A program made the translations under genes and the position numbers. The notes below the pieces were generated by a model. The model was not told where the DNA came from. It saw only the letters and a list, made by a program, of their open reading frames with translations, and made no database searches. Shown here piece after piece: positions 8,648 to 17,327 of a DNA stretch of 64,000 nt; position 1 is the first letter of the stretch, and every line of letters starts with the position of its first letter. Source of the stretch: a virus; IMG/VR virus record IMGVR_UViG_3300042197_004429, positions 113,313 to 177,312 of that record, one strand, 5' to 3'.

Positions 8648-9148
8648 ATGGACGCTTTAACATCTAAATTTAACATTTACGATATTGAAACTTTGATAGA
8701 GGCTATGGGCGACTGGGAAATGATGGGCAACCATGATTTTCATGTGTTACAAATGATAAAAAATGCACCCATGCCACCAGAAGACTCAGAGGCTTTTGAT
8801 GTTATGAATCAAATAAAAGAAGTTTTTCGTTCAAGAGAAAAAGATATTTTAGCTGGAAGAGCTATGAGGCAAGAAAAGGCAATATTTCTTAAAGCCAAAC
8901 TGCTAATGGTTCGCAGCAAACTTACGAGCGGTCAACTTTTTGACATGGGCGAAAATAGTGATGTTGCGAATCAAATAAACACGAAAGAATCAGCAAAGGC
9001 AATTGTCAAAAAGAATTTAGAAAAATCAAACTTAGAAAAGAAACTTGAACTAGCCGAATATTTCATAAAAGATCTTGGGGTTTGGGATCATTTTCAAAAG
9101 TTTCTATCGGATAGTGCGGGGGCTTTAGATAAAAACAAGACTAAATGA
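8648..9148 (+). CDS. Hypothetical protein, 166 aa
   Basis: I do not recognise this protein. It is soluble, largely helical and charged, with a Lys/Glu-rich C-terminal third (ESAKAIVKKNLEKSNLEKK). It starts 18 nt after the ARC-like ATPase and overlaps the methyltransferase start by 4 nt, so the three genes are probably one operon. It could be an adaptor or partner of the ATPase, but nothing in the sequence proves this. Confidence 0.7.
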   Translation: MDALTSKFNIYDIETLIEAMGDWEMMGNHDFHVLQMIKNAPMPPEDSEAFDVMNQIKEVFRSREKDILAGRAMRQEKAIFLKAKLLMVRSKLTSGQLFDMGENSDVANQINTKESAKAIVKKNLEKSNLEKKLELAEYFIKDLGVWDHFQKFLSDSAGALDKNKTK

Positions 9149-10107
9149 AAAATGTAAATATATTTCAAGGCGATTGTATTGATATTGACAAGAGAATCGC
9201 AAGCGAATCCGTTGATTTGGGAATTTTTGATCCCCCCTTTGGTTTGGGTGAGTCTACGTTTGATAAGCATTATAAACGAGACGAAAATAATGTAATCGAC
9301 GGATATAGAGAGGCACCCGAAGATTATGAAAAATGGACCTTTGATTGGCTATCAGAGGCGTGTCGTGTTTTGAAATCAAATGGTTCCATGTACGTTTTCA
9401 TGGGACACACCAATCTTCGACATCTTCTAAACGCTGCTCATAAGTTGAATCTTTTTGAGATTAACCATTTAATATGGAAATATAATTTTGGGGTTTACAC
9501 AAATAAAAAATTTGTGACATCTCATTATCATGTTCTTTATTATAAGAAGTCTAAAAAATCTCAAGTTAAATTTAACACCTTCTGTAGATTTGGCTCTCAA
9601 GAGAAAGACGATAAGAACGGATCTTTATTATATCAAGATTTAGAGGATGTGTTTTTTGTAAATCGTGAATATGCTTTTGGAGAGAAAAAAAATCAAAATA
9701 AGTTACCTGAAGAGGTGATTAGAAAATTAATATTGTATTCTTCAAATGAAAATGATCTTGTTTGTGATTTCTTTATGGGCAACTTCACCACGGCTTTTGT
9801 GGCAAAAAAACTTGGCAGAAAGGTGACTGGATATGAGATTAATAAAAACTCTTATGAACTCAATATGCCCAAGTTAGAAACGGTTGAATACGGTTGTGAT
9901 TTGAAGAAATTAAAAAAGGTTGAAAATTTAAAACCTTTAAATCAAGGGAAAAAAATATCAAAAGAAGAAATTGATTCTATAAAAAAAGATTATCTTTCGA
10001 TGTTAGAAGAAGGATATAAAAAAGGTAATATTCATTTAGAATTACAAAAAAAATATGGGCGAGGTCGTTTTTCAATAAAAAATATTATTGATAAATGTTT
10101 GTTTTAA
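9145..10107 (+). CDS. DNA methyltransferase (N6-adenine/N4-cytosine type)
   Basis: A 320-aa protein. The catalytic motif DPPF lies near residue 29 (LGIFDPPFGLG), and a C-terminal AdoMet-binding motif reads DFFMGNFTTAFVAKKLGRKVTGYEI, so motif IV precedes motif I as in beta-class enzymes. HYHVLYYKK is the conserved segment between them. The Gly-rich loop is unusual (FMGNFTT rather than FxGSGTT). It may protect phage DNA from restriction or work with the HNH nuclease downstream. The last 90 residues are Lys-rich and may bind DNA. Target sequence unknown. Confidence 0.85.
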   Translation: MKNVNIFQGDCIDIDKRIASESVDLGIFDPPFGLGESTFDKHYKRDENNVIDGYREAPEDYEKWTFDWLSEACRVLKSNGSMYVFMGHTNLRHLLNAAHKLNLFEINHLIWKYNFGVYTNKKFVTSHYHVLYYKKSKKSQVKFNTFCRFGSQEKDDKNGSLLYQDLEDVFFVNREYAFGEKKNQNKLPEEVIRKLILYSSNENDLVCDFFMGNFTTAFVAKKLGRKVTGYEINKNSYELNMPKLETVEYGCDLKKLKKVENLKPLNQGKKISKEEIDSIKKDYLSMLEEGYKKGNIHLELQKKYGRGRFSIKNIIDKCLF

Positions 10108-10145
10108 CCACCAAATACTAAATATATTGTTTAGTATTTGGTGGT
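10107..10145 (+). terminator. Perfect 16-bp hairpin between methyltransferase and HNH genes
   Basis: Arms 10107-10122 and 10130-10145 are perfectly complementary with a 7-nt TATATTG loop. The left arm begins within the methyltransferase stop codon. No U-tract follows, so it may be an mRNA 3' stabiliser or processing site rather than a simple terminator. Confidence 0.65.
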
Positions 10146-10150
10146 AATAG

Positions 10151-10813
10151 ATGCCTTGTTGGAAGCCAGTTATAACAATCTCATGGAAATTTGATTCTCT
10201 TGAATCTTATCAAAATTGTTTAAAAAAAGTTAAATCTCAAATAGATGAGATCATAGACACTGACCCTCATGGTCAAGATTTTGAAGATTTTTCTATACAA
10301 GTAGATCTTGTCAAAATGAAAGATCGCAAAAAGTTAATTCACGTACAAAAATATGACCCGGATGAAATTTTTTCTTTAGTCACACAAGAAGATGAGAAAA
10401 AAGAATTTATTGTTGGAGAAAAAAGTTATTTTGTTCGAATGAATTCAAGTCGTTATCACGTTTTCAAATCTAACAAAAGTTGTGTGTCTTGTGGTTTACA
10501 AGGCAAATATATGATATTAGACATTAATCCAGGCGATATGTGTCCTCACTTTAATTTTTACGCTGAAGAAAATGGGAGACTTGTCTTGATGACAAAAGAT
10601 CACATAATTGCCAAATCCAAAGGCGGAACCAACGACCTGTCTAACTTTCAAACTTGCTGTGCTATTTGTAATAATTTAAAGGCTGATTACGATTTAAGTT
10701 ATGAAAAAGTCAAGGAATTAAGAAAAATTTATAAAAATGACGATAAACTTTCCAAAAAAGAACTTCGTGATTTATTAAATAAAACAAGAGAAAATATGGT
10801 TCCAAAAAATTAA
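10151..10813 (+). CDS. HNH endonuclease
   Basis: A 220-aa protein. The HNH module lies at about residues 110-180: CVSCG, then LVLMTKDHIIAKSKGGTNDLSNFQTCCAICNNLKAD. The two CxxC pairs would bind a structural zinc, and DHI supplies the catalytic His. The N-terminal 100 residues (WKFDSLESYQNC) are not recognised and may set specificity. The start is 5 nt after a strong hairpin. It could be a homing-type or stand-alone endonuclease. Confidence 0.8.
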   Translation: MPCWKPVITISWKFDSLESYQNCLKKVKSQIDEIIDTDPHGQDFEDFSIQVDLVKMKDRKKLIHVQKYDPDEIFSLVTQEDEKKEFIVGEKSYFVRMNSSRYHVFKSNKSCVSCGLQGKYMILDINPGDMCPHFNFYAEENGRLVLMTKDHIIAKSKGGTNDLSNFQTCCAICNNLKADYDLSYEKVKELRKIYKNDDKLSKKELRDLLNKTRENMVPKN

Positions 10814-10816
10814 TTT

Positions 10817-11521
10817 TTACAAAAACTTAAATCTTGATTTTTGATCATCATAGTGGTTGTATTTTAAGTAATTTGATATCACAAAAGCCAGCACAGTACC
10901 CATGTTTGATGCTTCTTCCTTATTTTTTCTAAATTTATAAGGTATTTCTAGTTGCATTGATTGAACCATGGCATCATTGCTATGTTTTCTAAAATATTGA
11001 TTTAAGTTGTTTGTATCTCTACCGGCATATTTGCCACCACCCTTTCCTTCAAATACACTTTTTTTAACAACATTTTCAAAACAATCACAAAATAAATTTT
11101 TCCTCCATAATTGACAAGTGAGACTATCTTTTTTTATCCCCAATCCATAACCTACCACCATAGCAACTTCTTCACCGGCTCTTTTGTGAACTATGTCACC
11201 ACACCCATGAATATAAAAAATATTTAATTCACTTATTTTGTGCCATTTATGAACAATTTTATTTTTTAATTTAATTATTGGCCTAAGAAACTCTTCGTAA
11301 ACTACGTCTTGTTTGCAGTGATCAATTCTATTGCAGTTCGCTTTATCGTTGTTGACATCAACCAACTCTGATCTTTCAAAGCCCCTATTTATAACGGCAT
11401 AACAATTTAGTTCTTTTGCGGCTTGTTCAGCAATAATGTCTGTGTTGGTGTCATCTGCACCATGGGGTGCAACCAACATTACATTTTTTTTACCCAAGAT
11501 TATAGACACACGTTCTTTCAT
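10817..11521 (-). CDS. N-formylglutamate amidohydrolase-like protein
   Basis: A 234-aa protein. MLVAPHGADDTNTDIIAEQAAKEL followed by VINRGFERSELVDVNN and NRIDH recalls the N-formylglutamate amidohydrolase/zinc-carboxypeptidase fold, in which an early His-Gly, an acidic residue and a later His (here FYIHGCGD) bind zinc. In phages, relatives include poly-gamma-glutamate hydrolases. Similarity is weak and based on motif order only. It overlaps the 3' end of 11518-12231 by 4 nt and is co-transcribed with it on the - strand. Confidence 0.45.
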   Translation of the reverse strand: MKERVSIILGKKNVMLVAPHGADDTNTDIIAEQAAKELNCYAVINRGFERSELVDVNNDKANCNRIDHCKQDVVYEEFLRPIIKLKNKIVHKWHKISELNIFYIHGCGDIVHKRAGEEVAMVVGYGLGIKKDSLTCQLWRKNLFCDCFENVVKKSVFEGKGGGKYAGRDTNNLNQYFRKHSNDAMVQSMQLEIPYKFRKNKEEASNMGTVLAFVISNYLKYNHYDDQKSRFKFL

Positions 11522-12231
11522 AAATGAATTTTTCTCTTTTTGTTTTTAAAAATGTTAAAAGCTTCATGATTCTTTGTTCTGTTTAAGCCTATGAAATGAT
11601 AACCTTTTCCTTCGCACAATGTATATTCGCAATTTGTTATTGATTCTTTAGGTATTATAATATAATTCTTATTATCCAAAAGTGCAAGAGCGACTAATCC
11701 TTGTTCGTCAAAAGTTTCATTTTTGTCATGCTCATATAGCGCATTTTTTTCCCATTTTTCCCCAACGTAAAATTTTATGTATTTTTCGAAATCGAAATTT
11801 GGAGGCATACCATAAACCCCACTGTTTATACAAAATTTTGGAGGAACATGATTTTCAAATCTCCCGTAAGTTCTCCCTAAATCTTCTAACAACAAAGTGA
11901 AATTATCTTTTTCAAGAAAATCATCTATTTGCTCTATCCTGTCAGTCAGAATTATGTCATTGTCTATTGATATTTCGTGTCTTTTTGAATCTAATCTTGG
12001 TGGGTATAGTTTCCAAGCAACACCCGTTGCTTCTGGCATTCCATTGATTTTTTTTTGTTGTTCTACTAAATTAAATTTTTTCACTTGTTGTGGAAGTTGA
12101 TCTAATTCACAATTATAGCAAATAAACACATCGGCTTGGTAATACTTTAAAAATGAATTGATTGATTCTATCAAACATTCATATCCGTCTTTGCTTGTTT
12201 TTCCAATTGTCCACTTTGCTAAAGGTCTCAT
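11518..12231 (-). CDS. Glycosyltransferase-like protein
   Basis: A 237-aa protein. It reads like a GT-A fold: an N-terminal ADVFICYN strand, a core EISIDNDIILTDRIEQID with a DxD-like DND near residue 92, and a central CINSGVYGMPPNFD resembling the acceptor-side segment of GT8-like enzymes. It is the first gene of a two-gene - strand operon. With the truncated gene at the left edge it supports a sugar-related role for the 1-12 kb block. Confidence 0.55.
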   Translation of the reverse strand: MRPLAKWTIGKTSKDGYECLIESINSFLKYYQADVFICYNCELDQLPQQVKKFNLVEQQKKINGMPEATGVAWKLYPPRLDSKRHEISIDNDIILTDRIEQIDDFLEKDNFTLLLEDLGRTYGRFENHVPPKFCINSGVYGMPPNFDFEKYIKFYVGEKWEKNALYEHDKNETFDEQGLVALALLDNKNYIIIPKESITNCEYTLCEGKGYHFIGLNRTKNHEAFNIFKNKKRKIHL

Positions 12232-12558
12232 AAAAAAATTATTAATTATAGATAAATAATTCTAACAAAAAAGGTATTTTTGAAAAACAAATCAAATATT
12301 ATTGATTTAAGCGACTGCAATAAGATAGTTGTTTCCAAAATTATTCTATCTGTTGTGGGTTATTTTGAGTCTCAAGGAAAGAAAGTAAGTCTCAAAAAGA
12401 AACCACAAAAAACCCATAAAATCCTAACTGTACAAAAAACCACTTGACATAGTGCGTATAATGTATTGGTGGCCCAAAAATACACAGCCCCATAGCCCGC
12501 CCATAATTTTTTTGATACCAACTAGAGCGGCGTACCCCACCAACCGGAGAAACCGAAG
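12232..12558. promoter_or_regulatory. Divergent intergenic region: hairpins and first 12-bp motif
   Basis: This 327-bp gap separates the - strand pair from the long + strand array. It contains a hairpin AGATAG/CTATCT near 12323-12351 and a longer imperfect hairpin with arms 12354-12369 and 12391-12407. TTGACA (12444) and TATAAT (12457) are only 7 bp apart and cannot act as one promoter. The first copy of the recurrent motif is at 12514-12525, 33 bp before the next gene. Confidence 0.5.
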
Positions 12559-14064
12559 ATGTCTGAGTGGTTTAGTGCCCATAAGGATGGATTGCGTCAA
12601 ATTGCGGAACGTTTAGTTGAACGCCGTGGATTCGGCATTGTAGGAGGAGAACTCTATCAGAACGTGATGGACACTAACGCAACCTCTTGCGTTATCACTC
12701 TGAATAAACTCGCTGGTCGTCCACTGGCTGAGTTGAGCGTTGAAGATAATGATCCTAATGGCTTTCCTGATTTGGCCCACGCCTGGACTGTTTTTGCTCC
12801 TTCCTTGAAAAAGAGTGATCCTACTAAGGCTGGAAGATTTAATGTTGGCGAGAAAATGGTTCTTGCTTTTTGCAAAGAAGCCAAAATTCACACAACCAAA
12901 GGTCTTGTAGAGTTTAATCAAGAAGGTAGAAAAGAATATACTCGCAGGAAGAGAGAAGTCGGAACTGAATTTTGGGCTTTGATTGAGTGTAATCAAGAGC
13001 GTTATGATCAATTTATTGATTACATGAGAAAAATTATTGTTAGGCCAGGATTGACTTTGACGGTTAATGGAGAAATAATTCAATCTCGTGTCCCGCTCAC
13101 TAAATTTGTTGAAAAACTACCCACAGAAATCGCTGGCGAGGATGGCATTCTTAGAAAATCAATACGCCAGACAGAACTTCAAATTTATGAAGCATTGCCG
13201 GGAGAAGAGCCGTACTTGTATGAAATGGGAATTCCGGTGGTGGAAACCGGAGACAAGTGGCACTATAATGTTTTGCAAAAAGTTCCTTTGAATGTTGATA
13301 GGGATAACGTCACTCCTTCTTACCTAAGAAACTTGCGTGTTGTTGTTTTCAACAATATGCATGAAAAAATTGAAGAAAATGACGTTACTTCTTCTTGGGT
13401 CAACGAAGCAGCAGATGATAAAAATTGCCTACCGGATGCTGTAGAAACTTTTCGTGTAAAGAGATACGGCGAGAAATCAGTTGCTTTTGATCCAACCAAC
13501 CAAGAAGCAAATGCCGAGGCTGTGGCTCATGGCTATACTTTAATACCACCTAGGGGATTAAGTTCCGGTCAAAGAAAAAATCTTTACTCAGCAGGAACCC
13601 TGGTTTCTAGTAGTGATGCTTTTCCCTTGGCTGGCAAGGGTGCGTATAGCGATGATCCAAATGCAACGCCTGTTGAGGTCATCGAAAAAGATAAATGGAC
13701 AGACGGAATGTGTTTGATCCACGAATATACAACAGAAGTTGCAAAAAGATTGCTGGGCAAGAAAGTAGATGTGAGATTCGTTAATTGTTCACGATACGCT
13801 TACAAGCCCTGGAGTGCGTGTTTTGCCAGAGGGCATTTGTTGTCAACTAGTTATTTTGATTACAACATTCACGCTCTAGGCAAAAAATGGTTTTCAACAG
13901 GAGTTAATGAAAGCGTTGATGATTTAATTTTACACGAACTTGCTCATGAGTTTGAGTCTAATCACTTATCGGAAGATTATTATAAGGCTTGTACAAAACT
14001 AGGTGCCAGACTAAAGGCAGAGGTTTTGAGAGATTTTGATTGGTTTTTGAAGTTTGTTAAATAA
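12559..14064 (+). CDS. GHKL (HSP90-type) ATPase fused to a zinc metalloprotease-like domain
   Basis: A 501-aa protein. The N-terminal third has Bergerat-fold motifs: ELYQNVMDTNA (N box, near residue 32), VEDNDPNGF (G1), and GRFNVGEKMVLAF (G2, near 95). The C-terminal region has LILHELAHEFESNHLSEDYY near residue 455, a zincin-type HExxH with a further His downstream. ATP binding and zinc-dependent proteolysis on one chain is unusual. It is preceded by the first recurrent motif and followed by the sigma-like gene, so it may belong to an early regulatory operon. Function unknown. Confidence 0.7.
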   Translation: MSEWFSAHKDGLRQIAERLVERRGFGIVGGELYQNVMDTNATSCVITLNKLAGRPLAELSVEDNDPNGFPDLAHAWTVFAPSLKKSDPTKAGRFNVGEKMVLAFCKEAKIHTTKGLVEFNQEGRKEYTRRKREVGTEFWALIECNQERYDQFIDYMRKIIVRPGLTLTVNGEIIQSRVPLTKFVEKLPTEIAGEDGILRKSIRQTELQIYEALPGEEPYLYEMGIPVVETGDKWHYNVLQKVPLNVDRDNVTPSYLRNLRVVVFNNMHEKIEENDVTSSWVNEAADDKNCLPDAVETFRVKRYGEKSVAFDPTNQEANAEAVAHGYTLIPPRGLSSGQRKNLYSAGTLVSSSDAFPLAGKGAYSDDPNATPVEVIEKDKWTDGMCLIHEYTTEVAKRLLGKKVDVRFVNCSRYAYKPWSACFARGHLLSTSYFDYNIHALGKKWFSTGVNESVDDLILHELAHEFESNHLSEDYYKACTKLGARLKAEVLRDFDWFLKFVK

Positions 14065-14093
14065 TTCTTTTTCATTTTTCAAAGAAAGAAAAC

Positions 14094-14951
14094 ATGAATA
14101 CTTTTGAGCATTATGCGCCCACAAAGTTATCTAAAGAAGAAAAAACTGAAATTGAAAACAAAATGAAAGAGGCTTTCTTTTGCTTCGAATCTGTAGCGAA
14201 AGAAAAGTATGGGTTTCCGAATGTTAAAAAACTTAGAAATGATTACAAAAAAGGTTTGATCGATCTTTGTGGCGAAGCGAAAGAACTTATGGAGTGGATG
14301 ATTGCCAACGAACAAAGAATCATTGCTGGCTATATCAAAATGGTCAAGAAAATGGGTTTAACTCCAAGTTATCGAAGCAAAAGAAGAGGAGTTTCTTATA
14401 GCGACTATCTCCAAGAAGCCTGTTGTGCAATTTATGATGCGATGTATTTGTATAACGGAAAAAGTAAGTTCTCCACATATTGCTTTTGGTTAATCAAGAA
14501 CAATATCATTAATTACAACAGATCCCAAGAAAGACAGGATGTTGTAGAGTATCATATTGATGAGATCAAACAACAGGTGTTCGATCTTCAAAGTCAAGGA
14601 ATTACTGTTGAGAAGGCTGTTTCAAAATTATCCTCAACAGACGAATCTGTGTTTGGAACAATTCAGAAAGTTCAGTCCTCGCTTTTGGGCGAGTCAAGGT
14701 CTTTTCAAGATGGCGATGAAAGACTCTTGATGTGGAAGGCCATAGAAGAAACTCAACTTAGCGATCTTGAAAGAAATTTGGTGGACAATTGCATCAATGG
14801 TAATCGTGGTCACATAGCCAGAATGGCGGAAACTGTTATAAATCCAAACACGGGAAAGTTATACACAAAACAAAGGCTCTCCCAAATTTTTATTCGTGCT
14901 TGTGAAAAAATTCGCAAAACCTATCGTAACAAGCAACGAGCCGCTGCCTAG
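14094..14951 (+). CDS. Divergent sigma-70-family sigma factor
   Basis: A 285-aa protein. Residues about 100-145 (SYSDYLQEACCAIYDAMYLYNGKSKFSTYCFWLIKNNII, seen as DYLQEA, FSTYCFWLIKN) match sigma region 2, which binds core polymerase and the -10 element. Residues about 225-278 (LSDLERNLVDNC through QRLSQIFIRACEKIRKTYR) match the region 4 helix-turn-helix. A linker without a clear region 3 joins them. A phage-encoded sigma would redirect polymerase to phage promoters. Copies of the recurrent motif lie before the preceding gene and immediately after this one. Confidence 0.75.
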   Translation: MNTFEHYAPTKLSKEEKTEIENKMKEAFFCFESVAKEKYGFPNVKKLRNDYKKGLIDLCGEAKELMEWMIANEQRIIAGYIKMVKKMGLTPSYRSKRRGVSYSDYLQEACCAIYDAMYLYNGKSKFSTYCFWLIKNNIINYNRSQERQDVVEYHIDEIKQQVFDLQSQGITVEKAVSKLSSTDESVFGTIQKVQSSLLGESRSFQDGDERLLMWKAIEETQLSDLERNLVDNCINGNRGHIARMAETVINPNTGKLYTKQRLSQIFIRACEKIRKTYRNKQRAAA

Positions 14952-14985
14952 TTTGATACCAACTAAAGAGACACAAGGAGTAAAA

Positions 14986-16188
14986 ATGAAGACGCAACAA
15001 CAAAAAGCTTTTTTTGATTGGACGGAAGACCAGAGTTTGGCACAAAAAGGCATTCAGCCTCCCAAGCCAAATGCTGACCAGATTCGCACAATGCTTGCTC
15101 AAAATAACTCTAAGTGTCCGTTAAACGACATAGTTGTAAGCCCAGCCAATGAAGGCAATATGAGGATTTTACGCAGATTTGCTTTCTCCTCATATTGTTA
15201 TCACAACCACACCTGTAGGGGTTGTAATTTTGGAATCTATAGCCCCCCAGGTCAGGGTAAAACTTTTGTTGTGAAAAAGTTTGCTGAAACAATTGGCATT
15301 CCTTTTGTTTTTGTGCAAAGCAGTTCGCTGGATAACAACTTTATGTTGTTTCAGCAAATCTCTGAAACTTTGGAAAAGTTCGGAACTCCTTTGGTTCAAG
15401 AACACCATAAGGATCGGGACTTTTATTTGCCACCATGCATTGTGTTTTTTGATGAAGCGCATGAACTAAAAGATTCTATGACAAAGGGATCTTTATTGAA
15501 TGCGATGGAGCCAAATGATGCGATGATGGTTGTGAGAACTCCTGGCAAAAATGGTTCAACTTTTCGTGTTGATTGCTGGGAGGTTTGTTGGATCGCAGCC
15601 ACCACGGAGCGTGGCGATCTTTTTGATGCTTTTGAAAGCCGTCTCAGCACTGCTATCGAATGGCATCCTGCCGAGGGTGACGAATTGGTTCAAATTGTAA
15701 AGCACGGTTTGACCAACAAAGTTAAAACCGGAGAATTACCTTACGCTCCACCCGACGATATTTGTGCATTGATTGCAAAATATCAAAAGGTTCCTCGTTT
15801 GGCAATTCATGGCTTTGGTACAAAGGTTGTTCAACACAAGATGTATATGCCAAGTTGTTCTTGGCGTGAGTGTTGCGATGTTGTGGCGAACGATATTGGC
15901 ATGAACAACTTTGGTTTGACCAAAAAGCAAATGGTTATTCTGTCTGCTCTTGGGCAGCGACCAATTGCCGAAAATCGTCTTGCTGACATTGCTCGTTGCA
16001 GGTTGGCTCAAATTAAAAAGTACGAACTGCCAGCATTGATGCAATACTCGGCAGGCGGTCCTTTTGTAATCAGTGTTTCTGGTAAGGGTCTTTGTATCAC
16101 CAATGCCGGAATATCGTTACTCGATAAAATGAATATAGAACACAAGGGTTCAAAAGTTACCGCAGAGTTTTTTGAATCTCGGCGTTGA
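14986..16188 (+). CDS. RuvB-like AAA+ ATPase
   Basis: A 400-aa protein from ATG 14986, which follows AAGGAG; an upstream in-frame ATG at 14896 would overlap the sigma gene and skip the motif. Walker A is YSPPGQGKT near residue 88, Walker B is IVFFDEAHE near 155, sensor 1 is ATTERGDLFDAF, and an arginine finger is in ESRL. The C-terminal winged-helix-like part (GLTKKQMVILSALGQRPIAE) fits RuvB. RuvB motors drive Holliday-junction branch migration, but a RuvA partner is not seen here. It is preceded by the motif at 14955. Confidence 0.75.
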   Translation: MKTQQQKAFFDWTEDQSLAQKGIQPPKPNADQIRTMLAQNNSKCPLNDIVVSPANEGNMRILRRFAFSSYCYHNHTCRGCNFGIYSPPGQGKTFVVKKFAETIGIPFVFVQSSSLDNNFMLFQQISETLEKFGTPLVQEHHKDRDFYLPPCIVFFDEAHELKDSMTKGSLLNAMEPNDAMMVVRTPGKNGSTFRVDCWEVCWIAATTERGDLFDAFESRLSTAIEWHPAEGDELVQIVKHGLTNKVKTGELPYAPPDDICALIAKYQKVPRLAIHGFGTKVVQHKMYMPSCSWRECCDVVANDIGMNNFGLTKKQMVILSALGQRPIAENRLADIARCRLAQIKKYELPALMQYSAGGPFVISVSGKGLCITNAGISLLDKMNIEHKGSKVTAEFFESRR

Positions 16189-16263
16189 AAACAATGTTGT
16201 TAAAGATTTTCAATTCGATTAGAATGATGACTTCACTCAAACCCCAACAAGTGGAGTTATCAC

Positions 16264-16890
16264 ATGGAATCTTTAAAAAGCGAAGTTAAGACGTATTACG
16301 AAGGTGGAAGAGGCAAAAAACAATGTTCAAAGTGCTACAAATATGTTGCCGCAGTAACAAAAATTTGTGCTTGCGGATCTGAATTTGCAGCAAAGACAAA
16401 TTTTAAGGCCGAAATTTCCACCTTCTCAACCGGGGGAAGAGGCAAAAAAGAGTGTCCCGATTGTAGAAAGTTTGTTGGTGCAATAGTTCCAAAATGTGTT
16501 TGTGGTTTTGATTTTAAGCAAGCAAAAATTTCTAAAAAGGATGCGTTATCTCAATCAATTAGATCAGCACTACAAGCAGCAAACTTACAATCTCAAGAAA
16601 AACTTACATTTAGCCCTGAGTTTGCTTCTTTAATGGTCGGCTGTAAATCAACAATAATTGCACCAGCAGGAAGTTGTCCTCATAAACTCGATAGCACAGA
16701 ACCTGAGAAGATAGACGAATGGATTAGCAAGGTGCGATTGTCGTTTAAAAACAAGCAACAATTTCTAACAATCTCCGGAGTAATTTATTTCATTCATCAA
16801 TTTTTTAATATGTTTAGTCCAGAATACAAGACTGTCAGAGAGTACGTGGAAAAAAGTTTGGGTTCAGAAAGAAGTTTAGGTCTTAGTTAA
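16264..16890 (+). CDS. Protein with two tandem zinc ribbons
   Basis: A 208-aa protein. Two repeats of the same unit lie at about 10-45 and 58-93: GGRGKKxC, xxC, then VxA, C, CG, F. Each has four cysteines in a CxxC...CxCG layout. The Lys/Arg-rich GGRGKK suggests nucleic-acid contact. The remaining 110 residues are not recognised. It ends in a TAA that overlaps the recurrent motif at 16889. Confidence 0.65.
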   Translation: MESLKSEVKTYYEGGRGKKQCSKCYKYVAAVTKICACGSEFAAKTNFKAEISTFSTGGRGKKECPDCRKFVGAIVPKCVCGFDFKQAKISKKDALSQSIRSALQAANLQSQEKLTFSPEFASLMVGCKSTIIAPAGSCPHKLDSTEPEKIDEWISKVRLSFKNKQQFLTISGVIYFIHQFFNMFSPEYKTVREYVEKSLGSERSLGLS

Positions 16891-16917
16891 TACCAACTAG
16901 TGCGTCGGAGAATAAAA

Positions 16918-17325
16918 ATGAACACACCAGAAAAACAGCCGATTGTTTTGTCGATGATTTCACAGGGGACACCGGAGTATCCTCGTTTCTACATAGCCGA
17001 TCAATATCTTCGTTATTGGACGGGGGATGGTTGGACCGAGCAAAAAGATGATAAAAACGCATTGATGTATGCCGATTCAAACAAAGCACTCGTTGATATG
17101 AATCGGTTGCTGGTGCTTCAACATGAAAACAAAGTTGTTAAAAGATATAAAGCGCCTATTTACATAGAAGTTTTTTCTGATCAGGAAATTCCTTTGCGTG
17201 ATTTAAAGATGTGGCTTTTTAAAGCAACAAAACTACTGATTGACTCACCAAAAAATGGGAATGGTCCAGTTGCCGGTTCTCTTGGTACTTGTAGAATTGA
17301 ATACTCCGAAATGGAAAGTTACTAA
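16918..17325 (+). CDS. Hypothetical protein, 135 aa
   Basis: I do not recognise it. The start is ATG 16918, 18 bp after the recurrent motif and just after CGGAG; an upstream reading start would cut into the motif. RYWTGDGWTEQ near residue 33 suggests a compact beta-rich N-terminus. It is separated from the membrane protein gene by 2 nt, so the two are probably translationally coupled. Confidence 0.7.
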   Translation: MNTPEKQPIVLSMISQGTPEYPRFYIADQYLRYWTGDGWTEQKDDKNALMYADSNKALVDMNRLLVLQHENKVVKRYKAPIYIEVFSDQEIPLRDLKMWLFKATKLLIDSPKNGNGPVAGSLGTCRIEYSEMESY

Positions 17326-17327
17326 AA

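Noticed and set aside
10107-10145. CRISPR repeat or attachment site
   Set aside because: A single perfect hairpin without repetition; a terminator or mRNA-end role is simpler. No CRISPR array was seen in the window.
12444-12462. TTGACA and TATAAT as a promoter
   Set aside because: The spacing is only 7 bp; 16-18 bp is needed for a sigma-70 promoter.
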